64,000 bases of DNA from Platerodrilus igneus (taxonomy: Eukaryota > Arthropoda > Insecta > Coleoptera > Lycidae). The notes below the pieces were generated by a model. The model ran no database searches, was not told where the DNA came from, and was given only the letters and a program-made list of their open reading frames with translations. The DNA is taken from NCBI GenBank assembly GCA_036346225.1, contig JARFIW010000588.1:3229501-3293500 (forward strand), read 5' to 3'. Positions 33,850 to 47,300 of the stretch are shown piece after piece. The position numbers and the translations under genes were made by a program. The first letter of the stretch is position 1, and each line of letters starts with the position of its first letter.

Positions 33850-35032
33850 TTAGCAGGCACACTGATAACGAAGACAGTTTTGAACTCAACAAAGGCCGAA
33901 GTGCGCCGTTATGAAATAAAATAATACGTAATAATTTTAAAAGTGAAAGATAAAACAAGTGCTAATATGAAGATTATAATTGCCGATTAAACGTAAGTAC
34001 ATTTTTAATGAATTTATTTTAAACTAAAACATAAAAATAATAGGGCTCTGAAGTCCGGGGGGGGGGGGAATACAGTAATACAATTTTGATGTCCTGGGAA
34101 AGGAAGAGTAATACAATTTTGAAGTACGGGGGTGAAACAAACTACAATTTCTAAGTCTGGGGAAAGGATAATACAATTCGAAGTTAAAGAAAATTGATTG
34201 ATAAGAAGTAATAAATTTGAAATGGAACGACAATAAATTGGGGGGCATAAATTAATAATGGTAGTCCATAGGGTAATGGCAATAATTTAAATGTAATCCA
34301 GAATTGGGGAAGATAATTTTTATTTCAAATGGAAGCGTCGATGTGAAGAAAATAAACCAGGTCAGATTTTTAGTTATAAGACATTTTGTTTTTCTATATA
34401 TTTTTTTATTTTGAATATTGAATTTGCTTAATATAATATGCTTGTAAAAAAGTCAACAAAAGAAGTTGCATACGTATGAAGGTAGTAATATGATAACAGG
34501 TTTAGAATATTCTACACTTCGTTGATAAAGATAATAGATTTTTTTTTGTGACTTTGGGTTTTGAGTAAATAGTAGATGATTGTTAATAAATGAGATTTAT
34601 AACGTTAATTAATTGAAAAGTGTATTTCAAATAATTTACAAAAGCTGTACATAATATATTGGGTTCATTATATAAAATCGAAATTAACTGAATTTTATAA
34701 TTCCAAATAAATGCTAGCCGAGGTCATATTTAAATAGTTCAAGGAGGAGCTACGAGTTGAATAGAAAATTGATAACAAGTAAGGCGGTAACGTATCGAAT
34801 TTTGCTATTGGCAGACAAGGTTGCTTCAAGATAAAACCCAGTTAAGTTTCTGGAGGGAATTGATAGCAATAGTAATAAGACAGCCCAACGTCGGAGATAA
34901 TTACAATCTTGTTTATTCATAGTAAATATTAAAATGGTCGTCCAAATGATGGAGCGCGAATAATTTAGAGTACATAGCCAATAATAATTAGCAGCACAAC
35001 GTAAGGGCGCGATAATTTAGAGAGTATCATAG

Positions 35033-35081
<49 letters not shown>
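33850..35081 (+). repeat. LTR-like block ending in primer-site-like motifs and (TA)n
   Basis: Shares with 24300-25300 the promoter-like TATATTAGCAGGCAC / GACAGTTTTGAACTCAA region and the GCCGATTAAACG motif. It ends with three loosely repeated GCCCAACG-type units (34883-35020), then ATCATAGCAATATATA and (TA)n at 35035-35081. Contains a G-homopolymer of nine at about 34061-34069. Confidence 0.5.
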
Positions 35082-35083
<2 letters not shown>

Positions 35084-35325
35084 ATTTTTGGCCCACATTT
35101 ATTATGTGAATCATTGGAAATTGACTGCAATGTAAACCCTATTCCATTGAGCCCAATCATTTCTTTGAAAAATTTCTGTTACGCAAAACCACGAGCCAAC
35201 ATAACACAAATTTTCCGCACCCAACAAGAATGCTTCGAAGAAAAATCGTAACATAAATTTTAAAACCAAAGTGGTTGCCTCGAAAAACATAAAACACTTG
35301 TACTCAAAAGCTCGTAATGATTAAA
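35082..35325 (+). repeat. Diverged copy of the 1-322 repeat end
   Basis: CCATTGAGCCCAATCATTTC, TTACGCAAAACCACGAG and CACCCAACAAG parallel 215-315, including the primer-site-like zone, but with many small insertions. Confidence 0.5.
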
Positions 35326-35480
35326 GTTTTATGTCCTTTTACGTATTTTACGATAAACGATATCTTTGAAGATCGCCTCTACCTCTTCCTCAACAGCTAG
35401 AGAGGCATCCATACTTATATTATTACTGTATTTACTAGTTAAGATTCAAATCTAACCATGGGTAAAAAACTTTCATTTTC
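35326..35480 (-). pseudogene. LINE endonuclease scrap
   Basis: Same sequence as 33455-33600 (GATCGCCTCTACCTCTTCCTC; AGATTCAAATCTAACCATGG), carrying extra short insertions. Confidence 0.7.
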
Positions 35481-38400
35481 AAGTAGTTTTAAAACCAGTC
35501 CTATAATTTTTCCGCATAACTTATCCGCTTACCCAAATTTTCTTCCTCAAATCTTGTATGAATTACCCTGAAGTCTTCACTTCAAAAATCACCCCAATAA
35601 ATTAGACTAGATTCCTACTGTGTCTAGTACTAACCTATAAAATTTCGAGTTTCACATTACAGCTTATCTACTTGTTTAATGCTTCTGACATTGCACACAC
35701 CGAATAGAAGAAATCAGATTCTTTCTAGACCTTCGGATCACATCCCCGAAATAAAACCCAACCGAAGATTCTGAATGGGGACTATTATACCTCCGAATCT
35801 TGACCCAGAAGATTTCATCATGTTTAATTAACAAAATTCTGTACGCAGTGTACTTAGCAGGTAAAATAGGGATTAAAATGCCTTCCACATCGCAGTAGTG
35901 TGTCAAAGAATGTCATTAGAAACCCCTTATGGTAAATGCCACTCTAAGTACCGAAAAGCTGAAACCTGATTCGGGTACACCTATTAGTCTGGGCTAACTA
36001 AAGACCCCACTGAATGGTTAAACCTATAGTTCGGCTATTTAGCACGCTGAAACTCGCAAGCCGATGAAATGTTCTGGTATTTGAGAAGTTAAGTTGCGGT
36101 TCGTTCAGAAGGCACCCCAGTATTATGGTAAAGATTTATATAGAGATAAGTAATATAGTGGATTTAAAGGGCTTAAATTTGGGGTAAACAATGCAATTTC
36201 AAACACCCTGTACCGAGGAAGGAACATAATATTTACATCCAAGTTAGAATTTGCTAATTTAATTAACAACTCCTGACGTTTGTTATAATTAAGATTAAGT
36301 AATAACTTCATAAAAATTCAGTTTTACAAATAAAAACCATAATTAATTTAATTTATTTTAATTCAATGTGTAAAACCGTGGCACATCAAAGCATGTAAAA
36401 TCAATAATCCCAAGACGAAAAGCTTTCGTAAAAACAAACAGACATATGTTATATAGAATATTCAAAATGTTATAATCCACAACTGTTGTTTTAAACGATT
36501 CAACAATTGAGCACACCTGCATTTAAAGTCAGCTTTTACATTATTTGTGAACATAACAAGGTTAATTTCAAGGAAATCCTGTTCAACCGTATAGTTTCGC
36601 ATAAACACTAACAAGAATTCTTTAAAGCAGAAGGATGACAATAAATAATATTACTACAGAACCAGACAAGGTATAAAATTTTCGAGGGCATAGAGCACGT
36701 ATTCCCTCCACATGGAGTCTATAAGACGAGGGCAGCAATATCGGATTTTCTAGAACGCATCAAACCAAGCATGCGACATCCAATATGCATAAGACGAATA
36801 ACAATTAAAAGCGGAGTTTTATGTCGTCATAGGACTATGTCATTGGTCGAAATAGTTAGTTTTACAATGGATGAACACGCAACAGGTGGTTGCGATAGTT
36901 TGTATGATATAGCGTGTTGACGAGGGAATATTTCTGGAAGTTTTAAGACGGTTATACAAAATTTGCGGAAGTATTATTTACGATTAGATTTTTCGCGTTA
37001 AGAGCGTACGGGAGGTTACAGTTTTATTGTATAAATACGGGTAGAAACCTTCGCACTCTGACCGCTACATAAATTTCAATTCCAATCATTGTATTCAACA
37101 TAAAATCAATACAGTCTTAGCATTAAAAATAGAATCGAAAAATCTGTGAACCAGAATTCTTAAAAAACTTAGAATCTTTAGAAACAACCTTATTAAATAA
37201 TGAATACCCAAAATCATTTCTAAAAAACTGATATACCAGTGTCACACCTAAATGCGAGGGGTAAAGTATAAGGCCCCGCTGAAGGTGTACTAGGAGTAAA
37301 TTGTAGCAACGCTGTGCTCGAACCGATGAAAGTGGCTCGAACTCGGAGAGGTTAATTTGTTGCTTCCTGTTCCACGGCTAGTCAAAGAGCACACAAGGGT
37401 CGTAGGAGTGCTTCATAAGAGATAAGTAGATATGGGCGCCAGGGCTAGGTTCCGCCCAGGAAACAACTCGAGCAAAAAGTCAACCACACCCAACCCGATT
37501 AGGAAGACTATGCAATCCAGGTTAGAATTCCTCGCAGTAATTATCTTAACAACTCCTGATTTCCAATTAATAAAAGCTTTGTGTCGTACACACTTGCACA
37601 ATCTCTTTAATATTTACAAATAAAGTAACCAGACAGATTCTAAGCAATATAAGATAATGTGAACCAGTGGCAATGTAAACATGACACTGAGTAACTCAAG
37701 ACAAAAGCCTCTAGGCTCGTATTAAAAATTTAAAATCGAGTGTTGTGAATATAAATTACCAAATATTTATATCCCACAATGTGCGCAAATTGTGTTCACA
37801 ATTAGGCTTAAAATAGCAATAATCTTTTATAATCTTTACATTTTTATCGATAGTTAATTGTCACATATAAATCCTTTCACCCTTAAATAATTATTCTCAA
37901 TTATGAAAAATTTAAGACCAATCAATATTTTATTCTAGTTAGAAATAAATAACTTTACTACTCGGCACCACAAGTAAACTATTTTCTAGGGCTACTCACG
38001 ATCACCCCTTGGACATGAACCTGTACCGATGAATTGGATTCCGGAACAGCCGATCCAATATCCAACGTCAGCAGTACCAACTAGCGATTAAGCCTCTTCT
38101 TCAACTCTACTACCAATTCCAAAACCAAACGCAGAAAGACATTCACAAACTCACGAATGCGCCAACAACTAATAATTCAGGACAACCTAAAAACCCTGCA
38201 ATAATACAATTAACCACCTGTTAATTATAACCCCTCTTTACCTTCGTTAAAAAGGGTTCTTATACAATACCAATAAATTCTTGCTCTGTTGAAATATACA
38301 CAGAAGTGCTAATATCTAAAGCATTTAATATTAGTACCATAAGGACAATGTTTATTGCTTACAAAAGATGGACGCTTCACGCCAAACTATCTTTCCGATA

Positions 38401-39138
38401 AGCGGTCCAAACAGATGTGGAATTTTAATTTGTACCAACAACTAGAAACATCCGTTCAGTAAATTTAGGTGTGCTTACTATTCATTTTCTACAAATCCTC
38501 ACAACGTAAGTTCGGGTAGTTTCAACTCTGAAAACCCTTTTAATTTAATAAGCCACCAAGCGTGTTTTAAGTGCGACCTAACGTTCTTCTGTTCGTAAAA
38601 TCAATAATTATGTCCGCGCAGCCTGCTATCATGTTAACAACAAGTACTGATATCCCGACGCTATATACAACACATTGATGCGATACTACGCCTTCAAACA
38701 TTAAGATATAGTTTAAACAAAGATTAAATTTCCTTAAAATAACTTTCTTCCTTTTGACAATACAGTGCGTTCCTCAACGTTACACCAATCAAATAAAATA
38801 AATTCCTTTATTACTAGACATTTAAAACTTTATATACAGAATTATATACAGAAATTGAATTAATTTTGTAGCGGTCATAGAATGACTGTTACACCAGAAT
38901 ACACCATACATTCAACACATCAAAAATAAACACATATACCAATAATTTACAAAACCTTACCATACATTCAAAACCTAACTCCCAGACTCACAAATATTCT
39001 AATAATTATCCTTCAATCGGAGTAAATTACTTTTAAATAGGTAATAAATCAATCAAAGACCTTATTTCACTAAACTAAAACACCAAGCTAGAAAAAATGT
39101 TTTGTAGTAATTTAGTTTACAAAATTCATATGGCTTAA
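35481..39138. repeat. Diverged noncoding repeat copies
   Basis: 36150-37110 corresponds to the LTR-like block at 21400-22330 (AAACACCCTGTAC, TATAAATACGGGTAG), with heavy small-indel divergence. 37413-37640 looks like a further partial copy. The rest is unrecognised. No protein-coding region supported. Confidence 0.45.
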
Positions 39139-39540
39139 AGTTGTAACAGTTGTTACATTGGTTCATTCACCAGCCAATGGTTAAAAATAGAATTATTCAA
39201 CTATAAATCGGATGCTAAAATGATTGATGAAAAGGTTTTGTGCACGTATCATAGACGTTTTCATCTATACAATAGCTGGTGGAGCAGCGCATAATCACGC
39301 CGAGAGGTTCAGGAAGATAACGCATCATTCTGAGAGGACTCTGGACTCATTCTAGAATTTGCTGGTTTTGATAAACTTGAAATTATATTCCCATCGATGT
39401 GAGTAAATTTTGGATGGTTATTTCGTTATTTAACGTATTGAAAAAGAAAATACAGCATAAACTGACTATTATTATGGTATTTTGAATATAACACAAAAGG
39501 TTAAGTTCGTATATAGCTCATTAAATCTTCACTACCAACA
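39139..39540 (+). pseudogene. Penelope-like GIY-YIG endonuclease, decayed copy
   Basis: Starts AGTTGTAACAGTTGTTACATTGG and follows the better copy at 43552-43853, but with insertions at short intervals so that no frame survives. The sequence between about 39260 and 39540 retains scattered matches (TTCCCATCGAT, AAAAAGAAAA). Confidence 0.55.
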
Positions 39541-40063
39541 ATTAAAAATTTAACTTGTTAAGAGTACATGGGTTTCCATATGAGTTTGTAGTACATAGTA
39601 TGCAAAGTGGAACAGCAACTACATTACATCACAACTGGGTTATCATGAGCTCAGACCATTTCAGTGTGTCAATCAATAACATAAAATTAAGGTATTCACT
39701 TTACAGGCCCATATTACACAACACGTATTGTATTAAACGGTCTTTGCAAATATACATAACCTTTTAATAATGACAAGGACTTTACAAAGATAGTAATTTT
39801 TGAGGTGTAACTAGAGCACTGAATTATACATAACAATCCACTATTATTTGTAAATACGGTAAACTAAATATTGTATGATTTTGTAATTATTTTGTGATTT
39901 TATCACATCTTGTAGCACATGTAAAGGATGATAGCAAAGTTATACCCGAGAAGCGTAGTGAGTAGCAATAAATGTGATTAGTATTTATATATTTTCGAAG
40001 CGAAATTATCCTAAAAAATCAAGATCAAATAACGTTCTTAACTATTAATCGTGCGTAACAAAC

Positions 40064-40153
40064 AAATATATATATATATATAAATATATATAAATATATA
40101 TATATATATGTATAATATATATAATATAGATATATATATATATATATATATAT
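40064..40153. repeat. (TA)n microsatellite, unit 1
   Basis: Interrupted TA tract ending TATATTGCTATGA. Confidence 0.9.
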
Positions 40154-42060
40154 TGCTATGAACTAACTGGATTTATCGAACCCCAGGCTTGGGCAGCCAT
40201 ATAAATTTGCTATGAATTAGCTGGAACTCTCAATCGTCGATTTTGGACTGTCCAATAAATACTTGATATGATAACGCCGTACTCGATATCATTGGCGTAT
40301 TCTTACTTGACCCCTCCTCTCTGTTTAAATTATCAAATTACACTCCCACTAATTTTATTATTCTGCCCCGACTAGCTTTTATTTTGAATTATAAAATGAA
40401 GTTAATTCAATTCCATATCATGAAAACAAATATTATGTACAGGTTTTGAAAATTACTAAAATACACTTTTCAATCAATCAATATTGTAAATCTTATTTAT
40501 CTCAAAAATCATATGCTTCGCTATCAATCTAGTCACCATAAAAACTACTGTTTTTACAAAAGAAGCTTGGAACGTTCAAAACCCCTTTATTATATTACAT
40601 ACTTTCTACGAATGCAAAGTTCGTTGCTGACTCAGTTACACTAGTTTATATTAATTAAGCAAATTCAATATTCAAATTCAAATAGAAAAAAAATTTCTTA
40701 AAACTAAAAAGATCTAACCTGGTCTGTTTACTACGTGCTTCTATATTTCTTTCTCGCAACTCAAAATTGTACCAAGATTTTCGACGCATCCATTATCAAC
40801 TAACATCAATTACAATTTTCCATGCATTATTATCTCATCCATTTTGATCCTTAACATCGTATTAAAAATTATTCTCCACCAATTCGGAATTATTATAAAC
40901 CCATTTGAAATATTATCTGCTGAATTATGCACCCCTTTGGATCGTTAACATCTTGAATTATTATATTACTTGAATTATTGTCGTCGGTTTCTGGATTTAT
41001 TCTACACCCATGAATTATTCTCGTCAAACTTAGAATATCATTTGAATTATTATATTACTTGAATTATTGTCTTCAGACTCCGAGTTGGATTTCGAATATC
41101 ATCGTCAGACTTAGATTTATTATTGTCCAATCACCAAACTTAGACTTATATTACTCGCACCAAACTTAGACTTAGAGCCGTTAATCGGCAAAATAAATTT
41201 TTATCTTCGTGGCACTATCTGTCACTAAACAATTTTCACTTTTGAATATTATTCTTACGCGTTACTCTTAGAATCAGAGTGACGCACCTTGGGCCTTGTT
41301 GAGTTGAAAACTGAGCTCCGTTATCATTGCCCGTTGTTAATATATGATTATTTTCCCCTTTGTCTGTGGGTTTGGCTTACTAATCTTAACCAATGAAGTC
41401 TTTCTATTTCCTACACTTAAAGTGGTTTTCTGATGTAACATTCTTGGCCTTACGAGTAATTGTTGTTTGGTTACAGATGCTTTGTTATCAGACCATGCGG
41501 TGTTTTGAGAAAATAATCGCTTTTCCATATTATACACAAATACCTGATGCAATTCGACTTTCAATTTTTAAGTATATTTATCTATTTACGCATTTTTAAT
41601 TACCTTTACTATTAAAAATTGTTAATTGTTTGTACGCACTTACGCTACGCTCCTTTAAGTTTTATGTCTTATCTTCGTATTATCATAACTGATTAGAGCT
41701 CCCCCGAATGCGTGTTCAATCACACCCATTATCATCCTCTTCTAAATGCGCGTGTTTCTACTGAAAAATATCGTTATTTGCATTACCTAAATTACTAAAA
41801 CTCTATATACCGAGTGTTAAATATTTGTTATTTACCTAATGCATGAATTACTTATTTCTATGCTAACTATGCGTCTTATTGTTTCTATTTGCGTCGCTTA
41901 AAACTATTTATACTCTAAATACAGGGTGTTAACTGCTTACTATTTACAAACTATCCCAATTACTCAATTTTCTATTAAATAAATGCAGTTTTCTGCTTTC
42001 TATTATAATTTCTGATTACTACATGACCATTGCTATAAAATACACCTTTAAACAACCCCT

Positions 42061-42100
42061 TATCACAGCATTATATATATGTATATATATAGCTGTGATA
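42061..42100. repeat. TA tract in a perfect 9-bp inverted repeat
   Basis: TATCACAGC (42061-42069) and GCTGTGATA (42092-42100) flank a 22-bp TA-rich core. The same structure is at 46268-46307 in unit 2. Confidence 0.85.
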
Positions 42101-42114
42101 TAACCCTTATATTA

Positions 42115-42250
42115 AGCCCCACGACTTGGGCATGTTATAAATGCTATGATATTTTTCGCCCCACGGTTGGGCAGCCCATAAATGTCGTGTTATTTTATTT
42201 AGGGTTAACAAGCCCCTACGCTTGGGTGCAATAAATGCTGTGTTATACTC
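42115..42250 (-). repeat. Array of three primer-site-like repeats
   Basis: Units begin AAGCCCCACGACTTGGGC, CGCCCCACGGTTGGGC and AAGCCCCTACGCTTGGG, each followed by ATAAATG-C/T-x-GTG-T/A-TAT; spacing about 45-60 bp. On the minus strand each resembles GCCCAA...GGGGC of the primer-site-like motifs at 23452 and 50245. A copy is at 46325-46460, and two weaker units lie at 40178-40275. Confidence 0.65.
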
Positions 42251-42259
42251 TTGTTAGTA

Positions 42260-43550
42260 CTTAAGCACTTGTAAAAATGTTAAATCGCCTCAACTAGCTG
42301 ATTCAATTAAATAAAGCAATTCTACAATACACAGTATAATGATTAAATATTTACAACCTTTTCAAATATCTTTCCCTTTTAAATTATTTACACCTGTCAG
42401 ATTTTTAGAAGATGAAGCCAGCAAAACGAGCTTTTATTACATTTAGAGATTTATTGAAACGTTTCAAGATGCCTATTGCCTTTCATAAATTTATCCAAGA
42501 AACCCCAGTTTGTCGGCTCTTACATTTTGAATTATTATTGAAATAAAACAGTTTATAGAAATAAATTATATTAAAATATCTAACCTGAAGTGGTTCAGTG
42601 GGTTTTCTGCATCCCCAAGAATTTTTGTGCCTAGTCCGAATGTTCTGAGTCGAATTTGAAGGTCGACATTCAACCAAAATACTATCCAAATCGTTGTTAG
42701 TGAGGTTGTTCCAATAAAAGGTTTTTCATCTCCGTAATTAATGGATATTTACCATTTTCAGAGATTACCAAATTAATTTGACAGGCAGCATTCTCCAGAG
42801 TCTTCCTGACTCGTATCCAAGATTGTGTTTAAGATCGTTATTAAGAGTTTTAACAGGAGTCGTAACAAGATCTTTATTGAGAGCTCTGTTGTATTTATTA
42901 TTAGAAATTGTATAATTTCATTAAATTTCATTAAATCTGGTAGAAGTACGGCTCGCTTAAACAATTTTACACTCTTTTAAAATGATTTTCACTTTAATTT
43001 AATAAACTGTTCGCGTGAATATTTAGCACTTTCGAGTATAGTGACTGCCCAGTTTCAAAAGTATACTAACTCGTTGTTCAATTGTCATCACATTTATAGG
43101 CCCGACCCCTTTTGTTTGCGATTCGTTGACTCCACGTGCTGGGTGACACCAAGTGTCTTATCTCTTGTTATTTTGGGAAACTTTACCAATTGTGTGGTTT
43201 AATTGCATGGAGGATGCTCAATTTGTCACGTAATTTATTCTTATACCTAACATTTAATTCAGAATTTCCAGGAATCTTCGTTCATAAAATCACGTATTAT
43301 TGTTGTTGACTTTATTCTAATTTGAATGGAATAAATTTGGTGTTTATTTATTTTCTAGTTAAATTGGATTTTTGAACAAATGTAATACTTTTCTATCACG
43401 TACGCTTTTCAAATAATGCATAATTACTGCCTGCGTTTATGATGATATGTTAACGCACTTTTTGAATATTTATCTAGCCAATTCATACAGGTTTTTTATC
43501 GATTTAATTTCGATGCGTTTCGTTACATTTCTAAATTCTTATCTTTGCTC
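42260..43550 (-). repeat. Minus-oriented LTR-like block with short unrecognised frames
   Basis: Occupies the position of the LTR in the minus-oriented module. Frames 42689-42483 and 42964-42773 are preserved in unit 2 (46899-46693 and 47174-46983). One reads DSILVECRPSNSTQNIRT and closes with a CAG/GTTAGA boundary that could be a splice donor. Preservation is explained by the recent duplication, so it does not show selection. Confidence 0.4.
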
Positions 43551-43551
43551 T

Positions 43552-43853
43552 AGTTGTAACAGTTGTTACATTGGTCACACCAGCCAATGGTTAAAAATAG
43601 AATTATTCAACTTAAATCGGATGCTAAAATAGATAAAAGGTTTTGTGCACTATCAAACCACATACAAACAACCAAACACAAACCAAAATATTCTGAAGTC
43701 GTCATTCTAGAAACAGAAGAAATATATTCCCATCGATTATTTTTGGAGGCGTATCACATTAAAAAAGAAAAAACCAGCATAAACGAAAAATCAGATATTC
43801 AAAATTTAAGTTCTATATACTCATTACTCTTCACTACCAACAATAAAAATTAA
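43552..43853 (+). pseudogene. Penelope-like element GIY-YIG endonuclease domain
   Basis: One frame gives SSCNSCYIGHTSQWLK, where YIG-x-T is the second half of the GIY-YIG signature. After a one-base shift the frame 43563-43853 continues with KRFCALSNHIQTTKHKP, VVILETEEIYSHRLFLEAYHIKKEK and IYSLLFTT. The order (CxxC-YIG, His, Glu-x(n)-R..EA) matches the C-terminal endonuclease of Penelope-like retroelements. The reverse transcriptase part is missing, so it is 5'-truncated at 43551. Confidence 0.8.
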
Positions 43854-44278
43854 CTTTATATTTTCCATAACAAGTTACTACATAACCAACTAACTAGTCA
43901 ACTACAACATCACAACTAGTATTGGCCAGACCTTTGTCAGTGGTCAATCAATAACATAATTAATTTCACTTTACAGGTATACACAACACTATCAATAAAC
44001 GGTCTTTGCATGTATACATAACCTTTTAATAATGACAGTACACTAGTTTTAATTTTCATTTAAATTTATACTCAATCCACTTTATGTAAGTAAAACTAAT
44101 ATTGTATATTAATAACTGTTTTTATCACATCTTTGTAGCACATGATTAAGGGTACAAAGTTATACCCGAAACGTAGTGATCAATAAATGGATTAGTATTT
44201 ATATATTTTTTCGAACGAAATTATCCCAAAAATCAAGATCAAATAACGTTCTTAACTATTAATCGTTCGTAACAAACA
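43854..44278 (+). repeat. Penelope-like 3' region
   Basis: Noncoding tail following the GIY-YIG stop, ending near TTATACCCGAAACGTAGTGATCAATAAATGG (44160-44190), a style of 3' end seen in Penelope-like elements. Counterpart in unit 1 at 39541-40040. Confidence 0.55.
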
Positions 44279-44287
44279 AATATATAT

Positions 44288-44365
<78 letters not shown>
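44279..44365. repeat. (TA)n microsatellite, unit 2
   Basis: Nearly pure TA tract ending TATATTGGTATGA. Confidence 0.9.
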
Positions 44366-44367
<2 letters not shown>

Positions 44368-47300
44368 TATGAACTAACTGGATTTATCGAGCCCCAGGCT
44401 TGGGCAGCCATATAAATTTGCTATGAATTAACTGGAACTCTCAATCGTCGATTTTGGGCTGTCCAATAAATACTTGATATGATAACGTCGTACTCGGTAT
44501 CATTGGCGAATTCTTACTTGACTCCTCCTCTCTGTTTAAATTATCAAATTACACTCCCACTAATTTTATTATTCTGCCCCGACTAGCTTTTATCTTGAAT
44601 TATAAAATGAAGTTAATTCAATTCCATATAATGAAAACAAATATTATGTACAGGTTTTGAAAATTACTAAAATACACTTTTCAAACAATCAATATTGTAA
44701 ATCTTATTTATCTCAAAAATCATATGCTTCGCTATCAAACTAAAGTCACCAAAAAAACTACTGTTCTTACAAAAGAAGCCTTGAACGTTCAAAACCCCTT
44801 TATTATATTACGTACTTTCCACGTATGCAAAGTTCGTTGCTGACTCAGTTACACTAGTTTATATTAATTAAGCAAATTCAATATTCAAATTTTAATAGAA
44901 AAAATTCTTAAAACTAAAAAGATCTAACCTGGTCTGTTTACTACGTGCTTCTATATTTCTTTCTCGCAACTCAAAATTGTACCAAGATTTTCGACGCATC
45001 CATTATCAACTAACATCAATTACAATTTTCCATGCATTATTATCTCATCCATTTTGATCCTTAACATCGTATTAAAAATTATTCTCCACCAATTCGGAAT
45101 TATTATATACCCATTTGAAATATTATCTGCTGAATTATGCACCTCTTTGGATCGTTAACATCTTGAATTATTATATTACTTGAATTATTGTCGTCGGTTT
45201 CTGGATTTATTGTACACCCATGAATTATTCTCGTCAAACTTAGAATATCATTTGAATTATTATATTACTTGAATTATTGTCTTCAGACTCCGAGTTGGAT
45301 TTCGATTATCATCGTCAGACTTAGATTTATTATTGTCCAATCACCAAACTTAGACTTAGATTACTCGCACCAAACTTAGACTTAGAGCCGTTAATCGGCA
45401 AAATAAATTTTCATCTTCGTGGCACTATCTGTCACTAAACAATTTTCACTTTTGAATATTATTCTTACGCGTTACTCTTAGAATCAGAGTGACGCACCTT
45501 GGGCCTTGTTGAGTTGAAAACTGAGCTCCGTTATCATTGCCCGTTGTTAATATATGATTATTTTCCCCTTTGTCTGTGGGTTTGGCTTACTAATCTTAAC
45601 CAATGAAGTCTTTCTATTTCCTACACTTAAAGTGATTTTCTGATGTAACATTCTTGGCCTTACGAGTAATTGTTGTTTGGTTACAGATGCTTTGTTATCA
45701 GACCATGCGGTGTTTTGAGAAAATAATCGCTTTTTCATATTATACACAAATACCTGATGCAATTCGACTTTCAATTTTAAGTATATTTATCTATTTACGC
45801 ATTTTAATTACCTTTACTATTAAAATTGTTAATTGTTTGTACGCACTTACGCTACGCTCCTTTAAGTTTTATGTCTTATCTTCGTATTATCATAACTGAT
45901 TAGAGCTCCCCCGAATGCGTGTTCAATTACACCCATTATCATCCTCTTCTAAATGCGCGTGCTTCTACTGAAAAATATCGTTATTTGCATTACCTAAATT
46001 ACTAAAACTCTATATACCGAGTGTTAAATATTTGTTATTTACCTAATGCATGAATTACTTATTTCTATGCTAACTATGCGTCTTATTGTTTCTATTTGCG
46101 TCGCTTAAAACTATTTATACTCTAAATACAGGGTGTTAACTGCTTACTATTTACAAACTATCCCAATTACTCAATTTTCTATTAAATAAATGCAGTTTTC
46201 TGCTTCCTATTATAATTTCTGATTACTACATGACCATTGCTATAAAATACACCTTTAAACAACCCCTTATCACAGCATTATATATATGTATATATATAGC
46301 TGTGATATAACCCTTTATATTAAGCCCCACGACTTGGGCATGTTATAAATGCTATGATATTTTTCGCCCCACGGTTGGGCAGCCCATAAATGTCGTGTTA
46401 TTTTATTTAGGGTTAACAAGCCCCTACGCTTGGGTGCAATAAATGCTGTGTTATACTCTTGTTAGTACTTAAGCACTTGTAAAAATGTTAAATCGCCTCA
46501 ACTAGCTGATTCAATTAAATAAAGCAATTCTACAATACACAGTATAATGATTAAATATTTACAACCTTTTCAAATATCTTTCCCCTTTTAAATTATTTAC
46601 ACCTGTCAGATTTTTAGAAGATGAAGCCAGCAAAACGAGCTTTTTATTACATTTAGAGATTTATTGAAACGTTTCAAGATGCCTATTGCCTTTCATAAAT
46701 TTATCCAAGAAACCCCAGTTTGTCGGCTCTTACATTTTGAATTATTATTGAAATAAAACAGTTTATAGAAATAAATTATATTAAAATATCTAACCTGAAG
46801 TGGTTCAGTGGGTTTTCTGCATCCCCAAGAATTTTTGTGCCTAGTCCGAATGTTCTGAGTCGAATTTGAAGGTCGACATTCAACCAAAATACTATCCAAA
46901 TCGTTGTTAGTGAGGTTGTTCCAATAAAAGGTTTTTCATCTCCGTAATTAATGGATATTTACCATTTTCAGAGATTACCAAATTAATTTGACAGGCAGCA
47001 TTCTCCAGAGTCTTCCTGACTCGTATCCAAGATTGTGTTTAAGATCGTTATTAAGAGTTTTAACAGGAGTCGTAACAAGATCTTTATTGAGAGCTCTGTT
47101 GTATTTATTATTATAAATTGTATAATTTCATTAAATTTCATTAAATCTGGTAGAAGTACGGCTCGCTTAAACAATTTTACACTCTTTTAAAATGATTTTC
47201 ACTTTAATTTAATTAACTGTTCGCGTGAATATTTAGCACTTTCGAGTATAGTGACTGCCCAGTTTCAAAAGTATACTAACTCGTTGTTCAATTGTCATCA

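Larger units (their letters stand above)
39139..43550. repeat. Tandem duplication, unit 1
   Basis: Repeats as 43552-47759, period about 4.41 kb. The unit begins with a Penelope GIY-YIG fragment and 3' tail, then (TA)n at 40064-40153, then two minus-oriented LTR-like blocks with primer-site-like motifs. From 40154 on, the two units are nearly identical (3.40 versus 3.39 kb). Before it, unit 1 is about 170 nt longer because of many small insertions. Confidence 0.9.

Noticed and set aside
44160..44200. Hammerhead ribozyme in the Penelope 3' region
   Set aside because: CGAAACG is visible, but I could not find a matching CTGANGA box with supporting stems.
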